Position numbers and translations under genes: made by a program. From Pinguiococcus pyrenoidosus (lineage: Eukaryota; Sar; Pinguiophyceae; Pinguiochrysidales; Pinguiochrysidaceae), in NCBI GenBank assembly GCA_019677205.1, contig JAAMXY010001532.1, positions 1 to 10,560 on the forward strand: a stretch of DNA of 10,560 nt. The letters are read 5' to 3'. The notes beneath the pieces were generated by a model. That model searched no databases. It was not told where the DNA came from and saw only the letters and a list, made by a program, of their open reading frames with translations. Of this stretch, positions 1 through 6,441 are shown piece after piece. The stretch's first letter is position 1; each line of letters opens with the position of its first letter.

Positions 1-48
1 AGCAAGCACAGCTCAAGCACAGCACAGCCGAGCGCAACCTCTCCTCAG

Positions 49-216
49 ATGCCTTCAGCGTTGCGAAGATCTCCTAAGTCGGAGTTGCGGCGTTCGCATC
101 GCGCAGGTGGGCGGGTCCGGAAAGCCAAGTCCGGAAAGTCCGAAAAAGTCCGGAAAGTCCGAAAAGTCCGAAAAGTCCGAAAAGTCCAAAAAAGTCCGAC
201 AGTCAGAAGTAAATGA
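49..216 (+). CDS. Possible small, very basic repeat-derived ORF or uORF (55 aa)
   Basis: An ATG-started frame of 55 codons crosses the 9-bp tandem repeat upstream of the DinB-like gene. By my count 23 of 55 residues are Lys or Arg and only 2 are acidic. Residues 34-48 are a run of Val-Arg-Lys triplets produced because the 9-bp unit keeps frame. The stop (TGA, 214-216) overlaps another ATG at 213 that opens a 9-codon frame. I recognise no family. It may be an upstream ORF in the 5' leader of the gene starting at 292, a real small nucleic-acid-binding peptide, or simply a chance reading of a repeat. Composition alone supports it, so confidence is low. Confidence 0.2.
   Translation: MPSALRRSPKSELRRSHRAGGRVRKAKSGKSEKVRKVRKVRKVRKVQKSPTVRSK
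115..198. repeat. Short tandem repeat, unit GTCCGAAAA (9-10 bp)
   Basis: About eight consecutive copies begin with GTCC followed by a purine run. The spacings are 14, 9, 10, 9, 9, 9, 9 and 10 bp, and a final partial GTCCG ends at 198. The copies at 157, 166 and 175 are identical 9-mers, and the copy at 148 differs by one base. Purine-rich on the + strand. It lies 94 bp upstream of the start of the DinB-like gene, so it is in its promoter or 5' leader. The repeat itself is certain; any function is unknown. Confidence 0.95.
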
Positions 217-291
217 TGATAATAAGAAGACCTTCGTAGCAACTTCCGTCTGTCCCAGTCCGCGAGGATTCTTCGCGCCAAAACGGTTTGA

Positions 292-1110
292 ATGATGCAA
301 AGGCTGCCGCAGATGCTGAGTTTCGCCTGTCTGGCTAGCGGCGTCGGCTCGGGCGTGGCCCTGCAGAGGCTGGCGACGCGGTTCCGAGGCCCACGAGGCT
401 TGTCGCCGGACTGTCTACGCCTGTCTTCTGCAGCGGAGACCGCTTCTCCGCAGAATGTCCTCACAGCAGCCAGATTTTCGCTCGAGAACAAGGAGCAGCT
501 GCTCGAACACATCGAGAGGAGCCTTCCTGAGGCCTATACGGCCGTATCGCCACTTCAAAAGGCTTCTGTAGGACAGCACATGCGGCATAGTCTTCAGGTA
601 TCCCCCGAAGGTCTTTGTGGTCTTGGATGCTTCGGCGCCGCAGAGCTGTGCGGGCTAAGTTTACTTCGATGCTTCACTCTCTTGCAGCATTTCGCCGCGC
701 TTCTCACTTCAGAGGCAGGAGCCATAGTCAAGTACGATGAGCGGATCCGTGGCAACGCTGTTGAGACGGACGTGTCCGAAGCGCGATCGTTCATTCGCGA
801 GCTGCTCGACTCCTTGGATAGCCTGGGTCCAGCGGATCTCGACCGGAGCGTGCTCGTGCGGTTCATGCTCAACAGCGACATGCTGGAGCACGACTTCCCG
901 AGCACCTTGGAGCGAGAGCTCTTCTTCGTAGTCCACCACTCAGTGCATCACGACGCCACGATTTCCGCCATCCTCAAGGTAGGCTGCTGCTGCACGAGCG
1001 TGGGACGCGAACCATTCTCAGATTGCCTGCAGGAGCAAAGCTTCCCAGTGCCAGACACCTTTGGGAGAGCGCCGTCCACGGCGGCATTCGATAAGGCCAT
1101 TGCAAGCTGA
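292..1110 (+). CDS. DinB/YfiT-like putative metal-binding four-helix-bundle protein (3 exons)
   Basis: Exons 292-597, 688-978 and 1033-1110 give a 224-residue protein. The ATG is preceded directly by an in-frame TGA (289-291), so it is the first possible start without an upstream exon. The core from about residue 55 resembles DinB superfamily proteins. Residues 93-99 read VGQHMRH, YDER is at 118-121, and ELFFVVHHSVHH at 179-190 carries the paired His expected to bind a divalent metal together with H96, H99 or H103. The C-terminal VPDTFGRAPST (205-215) matches the end of bacterial relatives and appears only after removing the second intron. The first 50 residues are Arg- and Ser-rich with almost no acidic residues, suggesting an organelle-targeting peptide (inference). 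DinB-fold proteins include bacillithiol- and mycothiol-linked transferases and hydrolases, but the substrate here is unknown. Sure of the family, not of the activity. Confidence 0.8.
   Translation: MMQRLPQMLSFACLASGVGSGVALQRLATRFRGPRGLSPDCLRLSSAAETASPQNVLTAARFSLENKEQLLEHIERSLPEAYTAVSPLQKASVGQHMRHSLQVSPEGLCGLGCFGAAELCGLSLLRCFTLLQHFAALLTSEAGAIVKYDERIRGNAVETDVSEARSFIRELLDSLDSLGPADLDRSVLVRFMLNSDMLEHDFPSTLERELFFVVHHSVHHDATISAILKVGCCCTSVGREPFSDCLQEQSFPVPDTFGRAPSTAAFDKAIAS
598..687 (+). other. Predicted intron 1 of the DinB-like gene (90 nt, phase 0)
   Basis: Starts GTATCC and ends TTGCAG after a pyrimidine-rich stretch. It falls between SLQ and HFAALL, where family members run straight through without the 30 extra residues. 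It is a multiple of three and has no in-frame stop, so an unspliced transcript stays open. Confidence 0.8.
979..1032 (+). other. Predicted intron 2 of the DinB-like gene (54 nt, phase 0)
   Basis: Starts GTAGGC and ends CCTGCAG. Removing it joins ILK to EQSFPVPDTFG, restoring the spacing between the His-rich helix and the FGxAPST motif seen in relatives. It is also a multiple of three without an in-frame stop. Other AGs at 1021 and 1047 give poorer protein joins. Confidence 0.72.
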
Positions 1111-1445
1111 TGCGATCCGCAGCGGAGCCAACCCTCGAAGCTTTTGCTAGCTTGCGCTTTCGGATCCAAGATGCTCGTGCGGCGGTCCTCGAATTCGACA
1201 CTCGGCCTCAGAGTTTAGCTACAAGGCGGGTTCCTGATTGCAGCAGCAGGACGCGGGACGTCGCGAGGCCGAGCAAGGCCATGGCAGATGATGGCGCGGA
1301 CACGGATCGTGGCAAGGTGGGCCAAAGCTCGGCAACCGGCCTCGCGGAGCATGAAGTCAACGAACGTTGCCAGATCCATTCAGCATGCTGATGCTGCGTG
1401 ATATCTTTGCTTTCAAACTGTTTTCAATGCCTCATACGCTCTATT
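1111..1445. other. Convergent intergenic region, no supported gene
   Basis: 335 nt between the stop of the DinB-like gene and the stop of the importin gene, so it should hold both 3' UTRs. I see no AATAAA on either strand. A 10-bp palindrome CAGCATGCTG lies at 1381-1390. An ATG frame from 1110 runs 93 codons but shows no recognisable domain. Confidence 0.7.
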
Positions 1446-4400
1446 CTACGTCTGGTAGTTCATACCTAGGAGAGATGCTATTTCAGCTTGCTTCTCAGCT
1501 GATGGTATTCGCGCGACGGACTGCTGTACAACGTTGGGGAACTCCACCATCCACCTTCGCAGCCTTTCAATCGCAAGGTCGCCTTCTTCTTTGTCCGCTT
1601 GCAAGGGAAAGAAATCGAGGCAATGCGCGATGAGATTCATGGTCATGTCGAGGGACTCGTCGCGATCGGCATATGCGAGGGCCTCCGGCGCCCGCAGAAC
1701 CACGTGTTCGGCAATCTTGAGCAGCGCATGGATGCAGTTGTCAAGGCAGTTGCCGGGCCAGTTCCCGTCCTCCATCTCCAGATCGCCAAGAGCCTCTTCC
1801 ACAGGATCCTCAGACCGCGGCTCGCACGAGGCCGCAACACCGCATTGCCCCATGGGGCAGGACATGTTGGCCCGAGCTTCCCGGAGGGCCTGCTGTTGCT
1901 CTATCTGCTGCAGGCTCGCGTGGCCTTCCTTTATCATCGCCTCCAAGCTCTTTGCGATCATCGGCCACGTCTCCTTGGGGTCTTGGTTCACGGAGCGTCC
2001 GAATCGCTCTGCCATAAGGACGCAGGCCGTCTCCGCAATCACCCCAAGGCCGTAGGCGCAGACCTGCCTCAACTCCCAGTCTTCCGTGCGCAGCCATTCC
2101 AAACAGAAATGGAACGTGTTCCCGGTGGTCTCCAAGTGCTGCTCGGTGCCCGGACAGTGCTCCACGACGTCGATGAGAGCGCACAAGCCCCACCCGCGGA
2201 GGTCGCACGGCATCTGGACGTCGAGCCGAGCCTGGATCACGTCGGCGGCGAAAGCCTTCACGGTCAGCAGCTCCAGTGCGAAGGGCTTCACGGTGTCATC
2301 CCAGATCGGGAGGACGTTCGATCCCTCCGATTTCACGATCCAGCCGCACGCGTCCACCGTAGATGTGAGCAGGTCCTTTTCCCATTCTTCGATCTCTCGC
2401 TGTTCCCCCATGAGAGTGTCGTCGCAGCCGACCGTCGCCATGTCCTGGAGGCGCCCCATCCGTCTCTCTGCCGCCTTCGAGGCCTCCGTCACCATCGTGC
2501 GGAACAGTCGTGCCGTCAGCTTCGCGTCCAGCCGAGCGCGAAACGGGGAGTCGCTACGACTGCTCTCGTGTCCGGCCTTCAAGATGTCGGACAGAGCGTC
2601 CGCGATCATGCACAGCGTCTCGAGCTCGTCGTCGCCGTCTTCGCGCTCGATCTGGTCTAGAAACTCTTCAACTATCGATCGGTAAGACTCCCCGGGGTCC
2701 ACGCCGGCCTGGCCGTTCGCGGGGTCTCCGGACGCCACTCCCGCGGGATCCTCAATGATTATCTCGACTAACTTGGACAAGGATGTCGCAGCAACGATTC
2801 GAACCCCCTCCATTGCACGACAGTGAAGACAATCTATCAAGACAGGGAGCATCGTTCCCACCCAGTGGGCCAGGCCGGCCCCGAAATCACGAAGATACTG
2901 GTAGAGCGTGTTGCAGCCGACCTCCTTCTGCTGAAGCTGGAAGGTGTTGATGCCTACGTACGCACTGTCCTCCTCGTCGTCGGAACTGCGGATGATCAGC
3001 ATTCCTGCAGCTGCAAGTTCCGCGAGCTCCTCCTGCGAAGCGTTTGCAGGCAGGATGCGCAGGTCTGGCCTCCTTCCCGCGGCCCCGAGCGCCGGCACAA
3101 GGACGATATCAATGCAACTATTAAAATCCGAGCCCAAGACCTTCCCCAGTCTTGCGACGGACGTCAAGATGTACGAGTCGTGCTGCTCGTCAAAAAGCCC
3201 CCCTTGCTCCGCCTCGGCGCTCATCATCCTGCGCCGCATCCTATGCAGCATGGGGTGCAGAATCGTGAGCGCGTCGTCGGCGTCCTGGCCGGCCACGTTT
3301 CTGCCGACGGCCTCGCAGATGAGCCCGAAGGCTTCGCAGGCCTTGCCGTGGAGAAGCTGCATGTGGAACACCCGGTCCATCCTTGCTCCTCCGACCGGCG
3401 GCGACAACTGAAGGAGCTCCTTCAGCAGCGGGGTGAAGCAGTTGTAGAAGTGCTCAAACTCGGAGCCGAGGCAGCTGGCCACGCATCCCACCGCGGTGAT
3501 GCAGTGATGCTTCACCCAGATCGGCGTCTCGACCGGCCCACACTGGTCGTGCAGCAGACACCACAGCAGCTCCAGAATCTCCTGCGCGTGGGGGCGCAGG
3601 ACATCGACGGGGCATTGCCTCGGACTGCAGATGTTGATCAAGGCCGCCGCGGCGAGGCTCTGAAGTCGAGGCACCTCGGCATTGGCAAGGGTGAGCTGCT
3701 TGGCCACCGCCGGGAAGATCACGTCGCCGAAGCGCTCCTGGATGGTCGGGGTCTTGCTTCCGTAGTCCACCGTCATCCGCGCGAGGGCGTGCACCGCCGC
3801 GTATCTAACACGCGGATGCGGATGCTCACAGTGCGACGCCACGAGGGGAAGAAGACGGTAGAGGCACGGCTCCAGATGCTCCTTGCAAGGCTCTCCCAAG
3901 AGCGACAGCGAGATGATCCCCGCCCGTCGGCTCCTCCAGCAATCCCGCTGCAGGAACTCCTCAAACACCGGCTTGGCCACCCGGATGACTTCCTTGGCAC
4001 CCAGGCACCGCGACAGGCGATCGAGCGCCAGAGCGGCCGCGTCGCAGAGCTCATCCTCGGCTTCCACGTTCTGCATGCTGGAGAGCTGCGACGAGCCCAC
4101 CGCCTCGGACTCCGACGCCATGCCGATGGACTGCTCCGGCTGGGTCGCCCAGTCGTCCTCGTCGTCCACGCTGCACAGGAAGTCCAAGAGGAGCGGCAGG
4201 AGCGCTTCCGTGAGCCACCCGCAGTTGCGAACGGCCAGCGCCGATCCCTCGCAGAAGGTGCACATGAACTCCAGCGCCAGGATCCGGGTGCTCTCCTCGA
4301 GGGCCTCTCTCCGCACGATCAGAAGCATGGCGTGGCTGAGCGACTCGACCGCTTCCCGAAGCACCTTCGGCTTCTCGTGGGCGATCTTCGTGAGGGCTTC

Positions 4401-5138
4401 CAGCACGTCGTTGGCGGTGGCCTCGTCCTCTTGGTTCAGCGCACCCTCCAGCGAGCACATCACCCCTGGCAGCAGCTTCGCATAGACCCCCTCGTGGCCC
4501 CCCTCGACCTCGGTGATGATCGCCGTGGCCGCCTTCACCGCGGCGAGTCGCAGGTCTCCCGGGTTCTGCGGCCAGAGGAAGTTCCCCACAATCTCCAGCA
4601 GCGCCTCCGCGTTGGCGGAGAGGCAGTCGGGCGCGAACTCCGCCAGCCGCTCCACGAGGTCCAGGCCAGCCACCGCTTCCGCGGGGCCCGGCGCGCTCGG
4701 CAGCGCGCTGAGCGCCTGGAGCAGCTCGGGCCAGCTCTCTCCGTCCGTCACCACTTGGTTGGCGAGCTTGGCGATGGTGTGCGCCACCTTGCGCTGGACC
4801 ACTCTCTCCGGTTCCGAGGCCCAGCTGTCCAGCAGCAGCACCTTGAGGTGCGGGCGCATCTCGGCGGGCAGCTGGATACTGGGCGCGCCGCGCATCCTGG
4901 CGGTCAAGCCGCCGAAGGAACGGTCAAGCACGATGCGCAGCAGCACTGCGGCCTGCATGCGGCACGTGATGGCCTCCGCGGAGTGTCCGCGCTGGCGCAG
5001 CGTCTGCGCCAGCTCCTTCACGACCATGGCCGGGTCACTTCGGAGATGCTGCTCCAGGGTGTGCTCCGCTTGTCTCCTCTCATCGTTGCGGTTGCTCAGG
5101 AGCGCCAAAAGCAGCCTCGAGAAGGCCTCCGACGCCAT
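1446..5138 (-). CDS. IPO5: Importin-5-like karyopherin beta (Kap121/Pse1, RanBP5 family)
   Basis: A 1230-residue HEAT-repeat nuclear import receptor. This family binds cargo such as ribosomal proteins and histones in the cytoplasm, crosses the pore and releases cargo on RanGTP. Family signs: the N-terminal helix pair with RRQAE (21-25), the acidic DDEDDWATQPE (325-335, IPO5 has a similar acidic loop), ALDRLSRCLG (371-380), HPHPRVRYAAVHALARM (439-455), GINTFQLQQKEVGCNTLYQY (729-748), and a C-terminal end IPSAEKQAEIASLL like the LSPEQQ end of IPO5. It is roughly 130 residues longer than human IPO5 (about 1100), with extra Ser/acid residues at 336-362 and an insertion near 1070-1125. The ATG at 5138 has G at +4 and matches the family N-terminus; the frame opens upstream only through a TTG, and no ATG occurs on this strand in the next 200 nt. 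No intron is needed. Importin-4 is a less likely alternative. Confidence 0.93.
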   Translation of the reverse strand: MASEAFSRLLLALLSNRNDERRQAEHTLEQHLRSDPAMVVKELAQTLRQRGHSAEAITCRMQAAVLLRIVLDRSFGGLTARMRGAPSIQLPAEMRPHLKVLLLDSWASEPERVVQRKVAHTIAKLANQVVTDGESWPELLQALSALPSAPGPAEAVAGLDLVERLAEFAPDCLSANAEALLEIVGNFLWPQNPGDLRLAAVKAATAIITEVEGGHEGVYAKLLPGVMCSLEGALNQEDEATANDVLEALTKIAHEKPKVLREAVESLSHAMLLIVRREALEESTRILALEFMCTFCEGSALAVRNCGWLTEALLPLLLDFLCSVDDEDDWATQPEQSIGMASESEAVGSSQLSSMQNVEAEDELCDAAALALDRLSRCLGAKEVIRVAKPVFEEFLQRDCWRSRRAGIISLSLLGEPCKEHLEPCLYRLLPLVASHCEHPHPRVRYAAVHALARMTVDYGSKTPTIQERFGDVIFPAVAKQLTLANAEVPRLQSLAAAALINICSPRQCPVDVLRPHAQEILELLWCLLHDQCGPVETPIWVKHHCITAVGCVASCLGSEFEHFYNCFTPLLKELLQLSPPVGGARMDRVFHMQLLHGKACEAFGLICEAVGRNVAGQDADDALTILHPMLHRMRRRMMSAEAEQGGLFDEQHDSYILTSVARLGKVLGSDFNSCIDIVLVPALGAAGRRPDLRILPANASQEELAELAAAGMLIIRSSDDEEDSAYVGINTFQLQQKEVGCNTLYQYLRDFGAGLAHWVGTMLPVLIDCLHCRAMEGVRIVAATSLSKLVEIIIEDPAGVASGDPANGQAGVDPGESYRSIVEEFLDQIEREDGDDELETLCMIADALSDILKAGHESSRSDSPFRARLDAKLTARLFRTMVTEASKAAERRMGRLQDMATVGCDDTLMGEQREIEEWEKDLLTSTVDACGWIVKSEGSNVLPIWDDTVKPFALELLTVKAFAADVIQARLDVQMPCDLRGWGLCALIDVVEHCPGTEQHLETTGNTFHFCLEWLRTEDWELRQVCAYGLGVIAETACVLMAERFGRSVNQDPKETWPMIAKSLEAMIKEGHASLQQIEQQQALREARANMSCPMGQCGVAASCEPRSEDPVEEALGDLEMEDGNWPGNCLDNCIHALLKIAEHVVLRAPEALAYADRDESLDMTMNLIAHCLDFFPLQADKEEGDLAIERLRRWMVEFPNVVQQSVARIPSAEKQAEIASLLGMNYQT

Positions 5139-5303
5139 AGCGCCGCCTCGCGCGAAGTGGCTCCCCGCGCAGGTCGATGGCTGGGTGAAAGTGCGGAGCG
5201 CAACACGCGAGCTCAAGTCGCCAGCGAAGGAAATGTCCAGAGACGGCGCGAAGAGACGAAGTTACCCTTTTCAACACGAACGAAGCGTCGTGTTACCTTC
5301 GCC

Positions 5304-5323
5304 CACGTGCTAGTTCAGCTGAA
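5304..5323. promoter_or_regulatory. CACGTG E-box/G-box core plus TTCAGCTGAA palindrome
   Basis: CACGTG at 5304-5309 is the G-box/E-box core recognised by bHLH and bZIP factors in many eukaryotes. Five bases later TTCAGCTGAA (5314-5323) is a perfect 10-bp palindrome containing a second E-box, CAGCTG. The pair lies about 170-185 bp upstream of the importin start. A regulatory role is inferred from position and symmetry only. Confidence 0.35.
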
Positions 5324-5351
5324 TTATGCGATTCCAAGGGGGTGAAATGCT

Positions 5352-5366
5352 GGAAGGTTCCAGAAG
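5352..5366. promoter_or_regulatory. Perfect three-unit heat-shock element
   Basis: The sequence reads nGAAnnTTCnnGAAn, with GAA at 5353-5355, TTC at 5358-5360 and GAA at 5363-5365, exactly the 5-bp periodicity bound by trimeric heat-shock factor. A flanking fourth unit is imperfect (TGC at 5348-5350). It lies about 215 bp upstream of the importin ATG and about 435 bp upstream of the mL43 ATG. Binding is inferred. Confidence 0.5.
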
Positions 5367-5463
5367 CCGTGTAATACCGCAGCTTAAGGCCATCTGCATC
5401 AGCCTTCCATGCTGTTCGGCCGGCGTCCATGGCGTCCCCCATTCGCGGCGGGGAAACGCTGCA

Positions 5464-5503
5464 GCGAATCAAGCGAAGCGCCGCTTGAGCGGAGCGCGAA
5501 TCA
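5464..5503. repeat. Hairpin flanked by 8-bp direct repeats
   Basis: TCAAGCG (5469-5475) and CGCTTGA (5482-5488) form a perfect 7-bp inverted repeat with a 6-nt loop. The octamer GCGAATCA occurs directly repeated at 5464-5471 and 5496-5503, around the hairpin. It could be a regulatory site or a small insertion scar; chance is possible. Confidence 0.4.
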
Positions 5504-5643
5504 CCGCCAGTAAGAATCTTGGGGAATATCTCGTCACCCAGATGACCGATTGTTTCTATGTTCCTTTAGGCAAATAACGTGGGGCTGCCAGAGCATCACC
5601 CATGCAAAACTGTTCCGCTCTCTTTCCGCAATAACAAAGCCGC

Positions 5644-5805
5644 ATGAATCCGTCCCACCACTCAGGGTGCAACTGGAGTCTCGGCCTCGTTCGCCCGCGA
5701 CTCCCCAAATCGGCCCCATCCATCCCGTCCGAGCGCAGCATCCGCGGCCGCTTCGAGCCCTCCCGGGGCTGTCTGGTAGCGGCGCAGGCGCGGGAGTCGC
5801 CATGA
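5644..5805 (+). other. Upstream ORF overlapping the mL43 start (53 codons)
   Basis: An ATG at 5644 opens a 53-codon frame that ends in a TGA (5803-5805) overlapping the mL43 ATG (5802-5804) as ATGA. The peptide is Pro-, Ser- and Arg-rich with no recognisable domain. If the transcript starts upstream of 5644, translation of mL43 would need leaky scanning or reinitiation. It may equally lie outside the mRNA. Confidence 0.3.
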
Positions 5806-6441
5806 ACAGCCAAGGCCAGCGCTTCCTCCAGAGGCTGGTCATCCGCTACTGCGACTGGGGAGGCTCCAGCCGGGGCATGCGGTTGGGCTGCTCTCCGCTC
5901 TGCGAGCTTTTTGTGCGCCGTCCTAACGCTTGGCGCGCTGGCTCGCAGGCAGTTTCTGAAGGACAAGATCGTAGACTTTGCCAAGCGGCACCCGGACATC
6001 CAGATAGACGTCGCGATGAAGAGGAATCGACATCCGTTCATGCGAGGCATCTACCGTAAGTCCTCCGGCACGCGCGAGCTGACGACTCTCTGCATGCATG
6101 TGGAGATTTTGCTTGAAACGTGCTTGACGGAAGCTATCTGTCCAGAGCACGACCACGAGAAGGTGATTGACTGTCCCAATCGGGACGTCGAGTGGATCGA
6201 GGAGAAGCTCGCGTATCTGAGAGACAGCTCGGGAGGGAGAATGACCAAGAGATACGCCAAGGTAAGAAACGTGGCTATGGATTGTTCTATGGCGTCCTCG
6301 GGTATGGTCGGATCTCACGCAAAACTTTTCTTTCACTACTTCACGTAGCCTGTGTATTCTCAACGCCCGACGATCCAAGGGCTCTGGGACCAGGATGTAC
6401 CGTACCAGCGATTCCGCTTTGAGGTCGAAGATCAAGCGTAA
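5802..6441 (+). CDS. MRPL43: Mitochondrial large ribosomal subunit protein mL43 (Mrpl51/MRPL43 family)
   Basis: Exons 5802-5881, 5949-6055, 6146-6261 and 6349-6441 join to a 131-residue protein, close to the 140 residues of yeast Mrpl51. The signature CDWGGSSRGMR at 17-27 is diagnostic of mL43 within the thioredoxin-like L51/S25/CI-B8 fold family. It is followed by FLKDKIVDFAKRHPDIQIDV (29-48) and RHPFMRGIY (54-62), and the last exon gives the family end RPTIQGLW (87-94). The motif pieces lie in two different frames and come together only with the predicted introns. ATG 5802 is the first in-frame ATG; upstream the frame is open only to a TTG at 5550. The product is made in the cytosol and works in the mitochondrial ribosome. 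The family relatives NDUFA2 and mS25 lack this WGGSS signature. Confidence 0.9.
5882..5948 (+). other. Predicted intron 1 of mL43 (67 nt, phase 2)
   Basis: Starts GTTGGG, ends CTCGCAG, with a perfect CTAAC branch site at 5923-5927 about 20 nt before the acceptor. Splicing completes the codon of R27 and joins SSRGMR to QFLKDK, as in relatives. A later AG at 5951-5952 would break the frame. Confidence 0.85.
6056..6145 (+). other. Predicted intron 2 of mL43 (90 nt, phase 1)
   Basis: A strong GTAAGT donor and a TCCAG acceptor, with a YURAY-like TTGAC about 20 nt upstream. Removing it deletes 30 residues absent from the family between RGIY and HDHEKV. It is a multiple of three with no in-frame stop, so retention keeps the frame open. 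Confidence 0.78.
6262..6348 (+). other. Predicted intron 3 of mL43 (87 nt, phase 0)
   Basis: GTAAGA donor, pyrimidine-rich 3' part and ACGTAG acceptor. It joins KRYAK to PVYSQRPTIQGLW. Its length is a multiple of three, and the only in-frame stop is the TAG formed by the acceptor itself. Confidence 0.85.

Larger units (their letters stand above)
5139..5801. promoter_or_regulatory. Shared divergent promoter region of the importin-5-like and mL43 genes
   Basis: 663 nt between two divergently transcribed starts. It holds a CACGTG core, a 10-bp palindrome, a heat-shock element and a hairpin flanked by 8-bp direct repeats, listed separately. On the mL43 side two upstream ATG frames occur, 5602-5634 and 5644-5805. 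I see no convincing TATA box. An 83-codon frame at 5326-5577 has no recognisable domain. Confidence 0.6.

Noticed and set aside
115-198. The repeated GTCC units considered as a CRISPR array or a minisatellite-like origin
   Set aside because: Units are 9-10 bp without spacers, so not CRISPR, and nothing nearby suggests replication functions.
1381-1390. Palindrome CAGCATGCTG between convergent genes, considered as a terminator
   Set aside because: Ten bases with no loop, no T-run and a eukaryotic context; likely chance.
1110-1391. A 93-codon ATG frame overlapping the stop of the DinB-like gene as TGATG
   Set aside because: The overlap looks like bacterial translational coupling, but the genes here are eukaryotic and spliced, the product has no recognisable domain, and the DinB protein already has its full C-terminus.
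5139-5216. A 26-residue N-terminal extension of the importin frame
   Set aside because: It begins at TTG, not ATG; the ATG at 5138 matches the usual importin-5 N-terminus and has a good context.
2823-5345. An 840-codon open frame on the + strand opposite the importin gene
   Set aside because: It is antisense to a clearly conserved HEAT-repeat protein, is rich in Arg, His, Leu and Gln as expected of a shadow of GC-rich codons, and shows no domain.
5326-5577. An 83-codon frame in the divergent promoter
   Set aside because: No recognisable domain, and it overlaps the heat-shock element and the hairpin; most likely a chance frame.
5550-5801. An in-frame 84-residue extension of mL43 with few acidic residues, tempting as a mitochondrial presequence
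   Set aside because: There is no ATG in it; the frame only opens at a TTG. Family members start close to the CDWGGSS region, as the ATG at 5802 does.
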